From assembly GCA_039105265.1 (NCBI GenBank), contig JAPFFF010000014.1, positions 1,984,001 to 2,048,000 of the forward strand: a stretch of DNA of 64,000 bases, read 5' to 3'. This document shows positions 31,901 through 39,968 of the stretch, piece by piece. Each line of letters begins with the position of its first letter. Positions within the stretch are counted from its first letter, which is position 1. Source of the stretch: Tritrichomonas musculus. Taxonomy: Eukaryota; Parabasalia; Tritrichomonadida; Tritrichomonadidae. The position numbers were made by a program, and so were the translations under genes. The notes under the pieces were generated by a model that saw nothing but the letters and a program-made list of their open reading frames with translations, was not told the DNA's origin and searched no databases.

Positions 31901-32921
31901 TTTCACTCATTCTAGTGAAACTTTTTCAATTAATAAAAAATAAAAATCATTCAAATATTCAATATAGAATTTTTTGATAAAAAATAAATAAATATCTTTT
32001 AAATTAATAGGCATCCTCATAAAATTAATATCTTATAATAATTAATTTTTATTACCTATTATAATTTTACCGAATCATAAAAAAAATCAGGCCAGTTTTT
32101 TAATTCTTTAGTCAAAATGCATGTTTTTTTTTTCATTTAATATTTTTTAAAATAAAATATAAATATCTTAATTAATAGATAATATTTGTTTGTTTTAATA
32201 TGATAATATACATACATATATTGTTTATATGATAATAAAATATGAATGTTTTCAGCTTTTTCTAATAAATATGGAATACATCGATCACTTACTATTTAAC
32301 AAGAAATGAATTCAAGAATGCTTGCATGAGTAAATTTGAAATAATTATATTGGATTTAATTTAACATTAAATTATGATGATAGTAAATATTAATATATAT
32401 TTGTATAAAATTCACATATAATTAAGATATTTTAATATTAAAATTTTTTTTTATAAATTCATTCAAAAAAAAATAATAAATTTGCATTTTTTTAATCATT
32501 AGTTTTTTATTTTTCATATTCGTTCATTAATTTTTAAAGATTATCATATGTAATATTTATTTACTTTATCCATACGAATACTCCACTTTATTCATTGAAA
32601 TAGAAGCTATTTTTAAATGTAAATTTAGATCGTTTTATCATATCTCATTGTACATTAATGATATTAATAACTTGACATAATGTTTAAATATTTATACTGA
32701 AAATAAGATATTAAGCTGAATTACAAAAAAAAATATCAAGTTTAAAAGGAAGAAAATTCGATTTTTTTTTTATGTTTTTGAAATATTTGAAATCAATTTT
32801 TTTCACTTTCTCTAAATGTTATATGCTAATCGACATGAATATAAGTTGTACACCAGGTATATATTATATTTCAATATTTAAAAATTATTTGAAATGCTTT
32901 TACAATTTTTTTATCTCCTCT
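28961..32921. mobile_element. P-element-like DNA transposon, looks complete
   Basis: An exact 8-bp direct repeat ACATTTTG flanks the element (28953-28960 and 32922-32929). The ends are inverted copies of AGAGGAGAYAAAA (13 bp, one mismatch). Subterminal inverted copies of GTGGAGTAT lie 300-340 bp inside each end (29265-29273 and 32578-32586), a layout known from P elements. The only gene is a full-length transposase-like ORF on the minus strand. It sits between the two arms of the inverted duplication, just downstream of the kinase-F5/8C gene. Confidence 0.75.
29703..31910 (-). CDS. P-superfamily-like transposase
   Basis: The protein is 735 aa, uninterrupted. It starts with a coiled coil (residues about 1-50) and has no THAP zinc finger, unlike metazoan P transposases. 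CLSVDALFF (about 150-160), FAFDGDGAYNELHKQ (about 266) and VVCDMLHLLKRLRYRLL (about 308) resemble the RNase-H-like core of P transposases, where Asp-containing blocks precede a D-x-x-HLLK-x-x-R motif. PLEHKFGQARVR (about 490) fits the late Glu-FG-x-x-R block. A Lys-rich, nuclear-localisation-like stretch is near residues 635-665. TCACTA (31913-31918 on the minus strand) is a good initiator just before the ATG. The superfamily call rests on motif memory; Plavaka-like or another DDE family is possible. Confidence 0.6.
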   Translation of the reverse strand: MSEKSRLCSTIKDLKDEKRNLQSQINLLSKKSNDVYQELASESDYFYEMMNQLKEKFPVLTDLVLYALKMKKQYDDSTFVFANSIKTSSPKIYNMLIEKLGFPSTYKCDKYTPPINTGIAEYYLDDSRIPEIIQKWKKQNNLKSHDEIQACLSVDALFFTPDIHITYENEVSGMLLNKKDIQKLPLHVSEIFLQNPRLFESFLNFNKNKIIRCAFVFQIQPFRVDLPTFTCHIIPTTSGKSNDDIVKMLINIKNIANNHKIFIKTFAFDGDGAYNELHKQYYKSYFNYTLKNNYIKIVSKSKVYRVVCDMLHLLKRLRYRLLSCIIHPGFRKSKTKIDLDKIKKILNFLPSIVFNNDRITKMNDALPLLLFSPKCFLKLYEQSYSAAVAYWFPITCIILVMTNDKLSFFWQKYLLECAFWFMAFYQQCELKKGNTNFLKQKRYGDENDVRFYSEEQAIELINTLHCQIQMMLLFKQSFCFDRNSSMPLEHKFGQARVRCKDINTLSMFLKSINDIENYSLNENNIPIDILIHCRRNSFGVNVSDSFDEEIDEFSVDDYIPQTIALWFLKQAGFDVSVDPQPNDPTKWFYKLIKCILSNSDSDSTQNKKVKITKKQASSNSLLQKSRCNARSRFLIENQNSFIPTSTSKKRKKSKKKKEKKKIESPYQKFSDMFYEIIHHKPSFDDLQSIYLMIKFNDPDCQEIENLNDSNQLSDWLNLHFDEYETLIFTKINELK

Positions 32922-33105
32922 ACATTTTGAAAATTTATAATTCAAGCAGAAGCCCAATTTCCAATCATAAGAAGAAAAAAAAAATTGAATGGGCCTGCAG
33001 TAATAATTCCGAGCTTATAAATTATAAGTTATAAACTTAAATTTTGTTTAAGTAACTTTAAAAATCTTGACAAATAAAGTTTTTTAAAATCTTAAAATTT
33101 CCATA

Positions 33106-33175
33106 ACTTTTTGAAAAGAATAATTTTGCGGAAATTTTAAAAAATTTTAGAATTTATGACCTTTTCAGTTCATTT
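33106..33175 (+). promoter_or_regulatory. Upstream motif and initiator of Myb copy C
   Basis: ACTTTTTGAA at 33106-33115 lies 81 bp before the ATG and TCATTT begins at 33170. The T-run between initiator and ATG is expanded to more than 20 bases, against seven in copy A. Confidence 0.5.
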
Positions 33176-33195
33176 TTTTTTTTTTTTTTTTTTTG

Positions 33196-33606
33196 ATGAA
33201 TATTATGAAGAATAGAATCGAAATCAAAAAGAGAACAAAATTCACAAAGGAAGAAGATGAAAAATTAAAGGAAATTGTTACAAAAGAAAAAAGAAAGAAT
33301 TGGACAAAAATTTCAAGAGAGATGGGAAGCAGAACAGCGAAAGATTGCAAAGATAGATGGGAAAACTATTTAACATCAGAAATTCCAATATCTGCGAACT
33401 CAAGCAACGAAATTAAGAGAGCCATGATTGAGATAATGAACATGGAAAACTTAAATGAAATTTGTACAGATATAGAAGATAACGAAGGCAAAGTAGTAAT
33501 TTGTGCAGATGAAGAAGACAATGAGAGCCCCCCTATGAATGAAAACGATATTTTCGTTGATTCAATATCAATCGACAATTTTACGGGTAGCATAGATTTT
33601 ATTTGA
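33196..33606 (+). CDS. Short Myb/SANT-domain protein, copy C
   Basis: The protein is 136 aa with a single Myb repeat (FTKEEDEKLKEI, NWTKISREMGSRTAKDCKDR, WENYL) and an acidic tail identical to copy B. Its promoter resembles that of copy A, while its 3' half and downstream 100 bp resemble copy B in inverted orientation. The gene therefore looks like a mosaic. The start is the ATG behind the T-run; an in-frame TTG three bases upstream is not used. It is probably a DNA-binding regulator. Confidence 0.7.
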   Translation: MNIMKNRIEIKKRTKFTKEEDEKLKEIVTKEKRKNWTKISREMGSRTAKDCKDRWENYLTSEIPISANSSNEIKRAMIEIMNMENLNEICTDIEDNEGKVVICADEEDNESPPMNENDIFVDSISIDNFTGSIDFI

Positions 33607-33713
33607 TTTAATTTAATTTAATTTATATATTAAATATTTTTATTTCGGTAATCTATCGTTTTTCTTTTTGAATATTCTTAAAAAAATTTAAATAATTAAT
33701 TTTAAATGAATTA

Positions 33714-34497
33714 AGAATAAACTGGAATCGAAAAGTCGATATCACCAAATAAGCATTGAATTTTTTATTTTAAAACAGAATTATTATTTTTGAGCAAAAA
33801 AAATAAGTGATTAGCGCCAAGCCAGCAAACCACTAAACTTTATCAATGAAAATACTCCACAAGTTCAATCATTTCAATTTTCTGCTATAACCCAACTTCA
33901 ATATTCAATTTTGAAATAACATTAATTTCTCGAGTGATGCTCCAAAATAATCCAAAATTAGTCGATAAAGCAATAGAAAGCCTACTAATTATGATGATTC
34001 CACGCATTTCTAGTCTTTTTATGTAGTTTTTACTCTCTTTATTTTCAATCAATTAACATAATAGGAATTAAATGAAAAAAAATTAAGCTTTTCTACTATT
34101 TTTAATAAAGAAAACTCAATTAAACTATACAATAAGCATTCGAAAGGCTTTCAATTGATACAATTACATAATTAATTTCAATCATTCTACCACAACTACT
34201 TCGTTTTTCTTCAATACAATGCAAAAATCGATGCATGTCTCATTAAAAGAAGTTATACTCACCAAAATAAGTGATGAAGAAAGAAGAAGTTGGTGTTTAT
34301 TATTACTGGCTACATCTTAAATCGAAACTTTTTGAATAAAAATTATATAATTTTCAAACTTTTTGAGATCATCAAAATCTCGATATCATTATTTTCACTT
34401 TTTGATAAGCATTTTTCAGAGAGTTCTTAATTTTTGTTTGATTGAAAAAAATAATTGCCTCAAAATCGATATCCTGTTTTTGATTCCAGTTTATTCT
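33714..34497. mobile_element. 784-bp element with inverted ends
   Basis: AGAATAAACTGGAATC at 33714-33729 is repeated inverted at 34482-34497, and similarity continues inward (CGATATC on both sides). Sequence shared with the left arm (downstream of Myb copy B) stops at the left end of the element, which supports an insertion here. No coding capacity and no clear target duplication are seen. Three ACTTTTTGA-type motifs lie near its right end (34325-34410). The family is unknown. Confidence 0.5.
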
Positions 34498-34512
34498 TTT
34501 TGAATAATCACC

Positions 34513-35152
34513 GTGGCCACTTAATTAAATAATGTTTACCTCCTCTCAAAAATGATAGGTTTACGAGAGGTTTATATCAAAAAAAAAATAAAAAAATTGA
34601 AAATTGAAAAAAAATTATCAATTTATTTCAATAAGTACTTTCAAAATCAAAATAAAAAAAGCCGATTAAATTCATTCAAAAAAATGATTGAATTTTGTTC
34701 ATAAATTTTCAGCCATTTGTTTTGATGAGTAACATAATATGAGTGAAAGTTTACTAGTAAGGAAGAACTTTTCAAAGCAATTTCACAAGAATGGAATTTA
34801 ATTCCTGATGCAAAACTTCACTCATATTATCAATCATTTTGGGCAAGATGCAGAATATGCAAAAAATTCCAATGGCGAAAGCCTTAACGGCAAATGGAAA
34901 GATGTTAAAAAAGAACACGATAAATATCGAACCCATATTTATTATTACACAGATCCAATTACAAAAAAAGTTTTTATCAATGATAAATAAAAAATAACTT
35001 TTTCAATATATTTTATTTTTTTTTTTAATTGAAATTTGAAAGATATAGTGGAGAAAAAAAAATTAAGTTTACCTCCCGATAGCTACTTTTTATAAAAACT
35101 TATAGAAATATTTAAAAAAATATCATACAAATTTAATTGAGAGCGTGGCCAC
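34513..35152 (+). mobile_element. Tc1/mariner-like transposon remnant
   Basis: From 34750 a frame reads TSKEELFKAISQEWNLIP and then LHSYYQSFWARC, the pattern of a Tc1/mariner transposase C-terminus. A second frame from about 34850 continues ESLNGKWKDVKKEHDKYR and IYYYTDPITKKVF to a stop at 34988-34990, so the tail carries one frameshift. Everything upstream of the C-terminal 80 codons or so is missing. GTGGCCAC at 34513-34520 and 35145-35152 may mark the ends. It is an old, internally deleted copy. Confidence 0.5.
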
Positions 35153-35169
35153 TTATCGACACTACTATA

Positions 35170-35508
35170 ACGTGCTTTCAATAGACCCGGAGCATTTCAG
35201 TAGACCCGGAGCAAGGTCAATTTAGCATAAATTGGCCATGATTTGATCGTTTTTTTATAAAAAAGAAAACCAAATATGATCAGAAATATTTCGATCAGAA
35301 TTTTTTTATTTTTCACTATTTTACAAATATATCCAAATCAAAAAAGTAAAGCAAATAATATTTAACAAAAATTATAATGTAAAATAATAATTTTTATATA
35401 ATTTATCATCAAATATTAAATATAATAATTAAATTGTATGAAAAATAATAATTATTAAATTTAGTGCTCCGGGTCTACTGAAATGCTCCGGGTCTATTGA
35501 AAGCACGT
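35170..35508. mobile_element. 339-bp TA-flanked MITE, copy 1
   Basis: The element has terminal inverted repeats of 44 bp starting ACGTGCTTTCAATAGACCC, with TA on both sides (35168-35169 and 35509-35510). Each end holds AGACCCGGAGCA twice. A second copy of exactly the same length is at 62634-62972. There is no ORF. The TA target suggests mobilisation by a Tc1/mariner transposase. Confidence 0.8.
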
Positions 35509-35510
35509 TA

Positions 35511-36510
35511 GTTCTTTTTCTGAACTTAGTGATATGAGTTTTTTCTGAACTTTTAGTTTCAAATATTAATATCTTGTTTTAGATATATATATATTCATCC
35601 ATAATTTGCAATATTTAATATATTATAGAGTATAAAATATATATGATTATAATTAGTTTAAGATAAAATAAAACAAAAAAAATATTTATGATTTTATCCT
35701 ATAGATTGATGTGATATGAATCATCTCACTTTATTCAGAATTTATAAAATCAGATTTATTTCATATAATAATATATCCAATACTTAATACTAATCATTAT
35801 ATATATATATAAAGAATAATAAAGATTATAAGATGGTAATATTATATAATTAATTATAATCATGCTGGATATATATATAAATATTATTTTAATTTTCTAT
35901 ATTTTACATTTTTTATTTATTTCAAAAAAGTATCACTTAACTCTTTCAATTTCAATTGAGCATAGAAAAAATAAAATAATTGACTAGTTTATTATAAAAA
36001 ATAATTCATAATCAATTGAATATTTTTTTTTTCTAATAAATTAAATAAATCTCAAAATGATATGATATATCATCGGATAAAATGGCAAGAAATAACTGGA
36101 ATATATCATATATACAAAATAAATATATAATTTATAAATTTAATAAATGTTTTAATTGTTAACATTTTAGATAAATATTGAGATAATAATGATTTTTTAT
36201 CTCTTGTAATATTATATTTTTTCTCGATAAATCACAATAATATTCTAATAATAATGGAAAATATAATAATAGATATCCAATAAAAAAATGAATATATTTA
36301 TATATAACAAAAAAATGCATAATTGAGAAATATTTGATGAAATATATCCAAAAAATTAAAATGCAATTGGCCCAAAAAAAGTATCCACAATGATATAATA
36401 TAATTAATAATCCTAGAATATATAACTTATATCAGCAAATATAATCAAGATAAGCTTAAAACCAATAAAATACAAATTTTAAAATAACGTATTTTTTAGT
36501 TTCCACACAC
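35511..36510. other. Extremely AT-rich spacer in the right arm
   Basis: About 1 kb of almost pure A/T with many ATAT runs. No gene or motif beyond low complexity is supported. Confidence 0.45.
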
Positions 36511-36659
36511 ATATTAAATTGAAAAAGGAATTGAAAGAAAGAATCGGTTGCATTGAAAGTGATGATTTGAATGAATCCATTCAATTTGTTAAAGAAAAGA
36601 AAAAGTGCCTCGAAAAACTTCCATCTCAAGCAATTGCTCCTTTACGCTCATCTCAATGA
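36511..36659 (+). pseudogene. Coiled-coil gene remnant, right arm
   Basis: The frame carries KLKKELKERIGCIESDDLN and ends PLRSSQ at 36657-36659, as in the left arm. It is cut off at the arm boundary, so only about 49 codons remain, against about 94 on the left. Confidence 0.5.
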
Positions 36660-37153
36660 AAAACGAGTCCTTCTGATTATTTTTCTTTGGTCACGAAAAA
36701 CTCAAAAAGTTACGGAGCTAAAGTTGAACCTTCAACAATCTTTATTTCCAATAATGCAGCGCGTTCTGATGAGTTCCGGATTTCTGCGGCTGCGAATGAA
36801 AATGCGCCTTTCATAAAAGTGCCACCGCTTTATATTAACTTTGTCAAAAAGTTGCAGAAAATCTATAAATTTTCATGTGTCAAAAGTTCTTCTCTCCGCC
36901 TTCCCGCCAGTTCGCTAATCGCTGCGATTTGAGTAGAACTGGCTGCTGCACGAATGATTCCATTGCTTGCTTTTCCACCAAGGCAAACGTGAACGATAAG
37001 TTACTCATCGCTAGCAACGCTTGCATCGTCTGTCAGATTCCTTGCGTTTTTATGCATATGAATAAAATGCTATAGTAGTTCATCATTGAATTTGTTTGGT
37101 TTCTGTTTTGTAAAATAAAAGTGAAATGAAAAAAGTGAATTGTTTAGATGAAT

Positions 37154-38596
37154 TTATTTTTCTTGAAGAAAGCCATAAAATTCAATGTAATAAATATACA
37201 AATAGTATCCGCTTCCCCATGTTCCGTCTGTCTGGTTGAGTCTGATGTAGCGAGAGAAGTCGTTTGGTTGAACTTCAAATGTTCCAGTGATCCGTGGTCC
37301 ATTCAGCGTCTGGCAGTCTTTGTGTTCATCAATTTTTTTCCATGTTTGTCCATCGTTCGAAACTTCAATCATCCAACTTTTCAAGTGTGGCCCATTTGCA
37401 CTACTGTTGTATGATTTGATTGAGTAGTTTGTCAGCTTGACTCTCCGATCCTTGAAGTCAAAACAAACCCGCGCACCATTGTAACCGTTCGCTGTATAAT
37501 ATCCATTTTCATTGAAATCAAGCAATTTTTTTCGATGGCATGATCCACATATCGAGTTTGATGTAACCTCGATTGTTCCGTTGTCGTGGATGTTCCCTCC
37601 TGTCTCCTCCGTCAGGTGCCGAATGATGCCCTCAAACTCTCGGTTTTCAATGATTTTGAAAATTTTACACTTGCTTTTATATCGTTCTGAGCTCTCTTTA
37701 GACGGCTCTTTCCTTTCTGCATTCACTGCTCGGTCGATGATTGATTCCCAGATTTTAGGTGTAAGATCTTTGAATTCAATTATTTCTTTGAATTCTCTCA
37801 ATTTTTGACTACTCAAAAAGTCGAAGAAAACGTACTCATATAAGTTTTTAACAGAAAATTCATCTTCGTGTAAATTGTCTTCTTCTTCTCCTCCCCGTTC
37901 TAAATAAATATCGTTGATTATGTCAAGTAATTCGTCTTCTGATTCAATTTTGAGATTATGTTGTTTCAATATTTCAAATATGTATCGTGTATTTAGTTTC
38001 TTGATGACTTTTCGATCAATCTCGTAGAAATGGCTGGATATGAATTTGATTTCTTCTTCAATGAATTTGATAATATCTGTATTTTTGAATTTGTGTGCCA
38101 AGTCGTTGTTTTGAAGAGATTCTTTGTTGAAGCCTGATTTGATGTTTGATATTTTATTGTAAAAGTCTTCTTTCTCTTTAATTCGTTCAAGAAAATTATC
38201 TAAATTAAGTTCTGAATCTAGAGTTGGTTTGATCTTTTGGTACATGGATTCATTACCAAGCGCATAAAAAATACTAATATAATATTCTTTGTCTTTCTCT
38301 TCAACGTTCTTGCTTTCAAATGAAGCAAATGAAAGAATTTCGTTGAAATCGTGATTATCTTCGTTTCCTTCTTGATAATTGTTAGTTTCAATATAAAATT
38401 CGTTAATTGTTTTATCTGAAAAATGACTTCTTAGAATTATTGGTGATAAAACGTCAGCAACAAATCGACTGGTTTTATATTGTTTGCAGTTTATAATAAA
38501 TGTGAAATCTTTATCATACTTATCAAATGGGATCTTTTTAATTATCTCCAAATCTAATCCAATTTGTATATTTCCTTTCTCTTGTTTTTGATTCAT
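37154..38596 (-). CDS. BTB-BACK-F5/8C domain protein, right-arm copy
   Basis: The protein is 480 aa with the same architecture as the left-arm copy. Relative to that copy the residue changes are V to I just before IIENREFEG, P to R after SCH, E to T and T to N around ANGY, S to N and G to S in the KSY loop, T to M in SWTIEV and N to S near the end. I also saw one silent change (GAG to GAA). The first 930 bp appear identical. A cullin-3 adaptor-like role with F5/8C as the binding part is inferred. Its upstream ACTTTTTGA motif is altered (see findings), so expression may differ from that of the left copy. Confidence 0.8.
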   Translation of the reverse strand: MNQKQEKGNIQIGLDLEIIKKIPFDKYDKDFTFIINCKQYKTSRFVADVLSPIILRSHFSDKTINEFYIETNNYQEGNEDNHDFNEILSFASFESKNVEEKDKEYYISIFYALGNESMYQKIKPTLDSELNLDNFLERIKEKEDFYNKISNIKSGFNKESLQNNDLAHKFKNTDIIKFIEEEIKFISSHFYEIDRKVIKKLNTRYIFEILKQHNLKIESEDELLDIINDIYLERGGEEEDNLHEDEFSVKNLYEYVFFDFLSSQKLREFKEIIEFKDLTPKIWESIIDRAVNAERKEPSKESSERYKSKCKIFKIIENREFEGIIRHLTEETGGNIHDNGTIEVTSNSICGSCHRKKLLDFNENGYYTANGYNGARVCFDFKDRRVKLTNYSIKSYNSSANGPHLKSWMIEVSNDGQTWKKIDEHKDCQTLNGPRITGTFEVQPNDFSRYIRLNQTDGTWGSGYYLYIYYIEFYGFLQEK

Positions 38597-39022
38597 CGCT
38601 TTTATTTATTAGGATATAGACATGTTATGTGAAAAAATATTTTTGAAAGAGCATAGAAAATGATAATTTTTTGATGACATAATTGCTCATTGGTAAATTC
38701 AATAGAAGTTTTTTAAAAAGTAAAAAAGAAAAATATTATTATAATAATTACAATTGTCAATCTGTATAAAAAATCACAGTTTAGTTTCAAGAAGCTTAAA
38801 AAATAAACTTTCTATCATAAAAATGTGTCATCATTTCTAAATCTCAGAAATTTAGCTGGCAAATCCACCTGCAGTCTGAGCTCACCAGTTAAATCCCTAA
38901 GATATTGACTGAGAACATCATTGCAAAGGAAGTTCAAAATTAATATCATATAAAAACACTATTTTATCTATAATGATGATGTAATTAATTTTTACTAATC
39001 ATTTAGATTTCAATTTCTCGTT

Positions 39023-39721
39023 TTAAGGTTCTGTTTTGATCGGTCCTTTAGATAGAATGTCAGCAATTTCTCGATGATTACCTGCTCTTGCATAGCCAAT
39101 GGCAGCTATATGAATATTTATTTCAAAATTCCATAAATCATTCAATTTTTCAATATAATAAAATAAGTTGGATTTGAATTTCATGAATGTTTTTGATTTA
39201 AAATGTCTTGAATGTTGATATCAATACCTTCTTGTCTTATTAATAGTCAACGATTTCCGTATTGCCTTCTTCTGCAGCAACAATCAACGCCGTCCAATCA
39301 AATGTTCTAGTTAAATTCCATTTAAAAAGTTGTATTTGAATTTCATGAATGTTTTTTATTTAAAACGCTATTTGAATGATTAATATTCTAATTATAGCAT
39401 TTATGTCAATTGTTCCTTCTGTCAAATAAAGCTTCACAAGTGCGTAATAATCAAATTCGCATAAATAAAGAAACATGTTTTTGTATTTCTTGTTTGCTGG
39501 GAAAAAACAATAATTGAAAGATTCAACTGCATATCATAAAGATTGCCATAATAGTTGTTTTCAATGTTACTTGGTAGATCTTCTTCTTTGATTAAATTAT
39601 CAATGATGTAGTTTGAAATATCGTTGTGATGACATTTGATCGATTCTTTAAGAATTCTTTCATATTTGTTTTCTGGTGGTGAAACATAAATATTTATCTT
39701 CAAGATAAAAAATGTGTTCAA
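39023..39721 (-). pseudogene. Ankyrin-repeat (DUF3447-type) gene remnant
   Basis: On the minus strand, YERILKESIKCHHNDISNYI and the following Asn-rich stretch match the N-terminal region of trichomonad ankyrin proteins. Further on, WTALIVAAEEGNTEIVDY is an ankyrin repeat, followed by ARAGNHREIADILSKG and a stop at 39023-39025. The pieces lie in different frames with in-frame stops and about 200 bp of disturbed sequence, and no good ATG is present, so the gene is broken. Its last 27 codons were carried into the left arm. Confidence 0.65.
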
Positions 39722-39950
39722 TCATAAAAAACGATAAAAATTTTAGAATTTTCATTTTCAAAGAAACTTAAGAAAAAAATTGAATGAAAAAAAGTGTCTA
39801 AATAAAGATTCTGAAAATATCCAAAATAAGTGCAACAATGTTTCTCTTTTCATTCATAAGTCCGCTTTATTATGTGCATGGTAAGATTTATTTTTGTGCC
39901 CAATTTAAATTGAATGCTTGCCAATTTTTAAAATTTATAAATTTCTGAGT

Positions 39951-39956
39951 TCATTT
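39951..39956 (+). promoter_or_regulatory. Initiator-like element of the kinase at 39969
   Basis: TCATTT 18 bp before the ATG at 39969. An ATG at 39961 is followed by a stop after three codons, so 39969 is the likely start; the upstream TTG at 39918 is not needed. Confidence 0.45.
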
Positions 39957-39968
39957 TTTTATGCGAGT

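Larger units (their letters stand above)
36511..39155 (-). repeat. Right arm of the 2.6-kb inverted duplication
   Basis: Inverted copy of 18815-21456. Inside the arm the match is nearly complete. Toward the Myb gene the arm is interrupted: about 2.8 kb here (33725-36510, holding three mobile elements) replaces about 400 bp in the left arm. Confidence 0.85.

Noticed and set aside
36571-37075. Overlapping ORFs in the right arm and their mirror images in the left arm
   Set aside because: They keep no single family pattern and read as decayed sequence; only the coiled-coil tail is supported.
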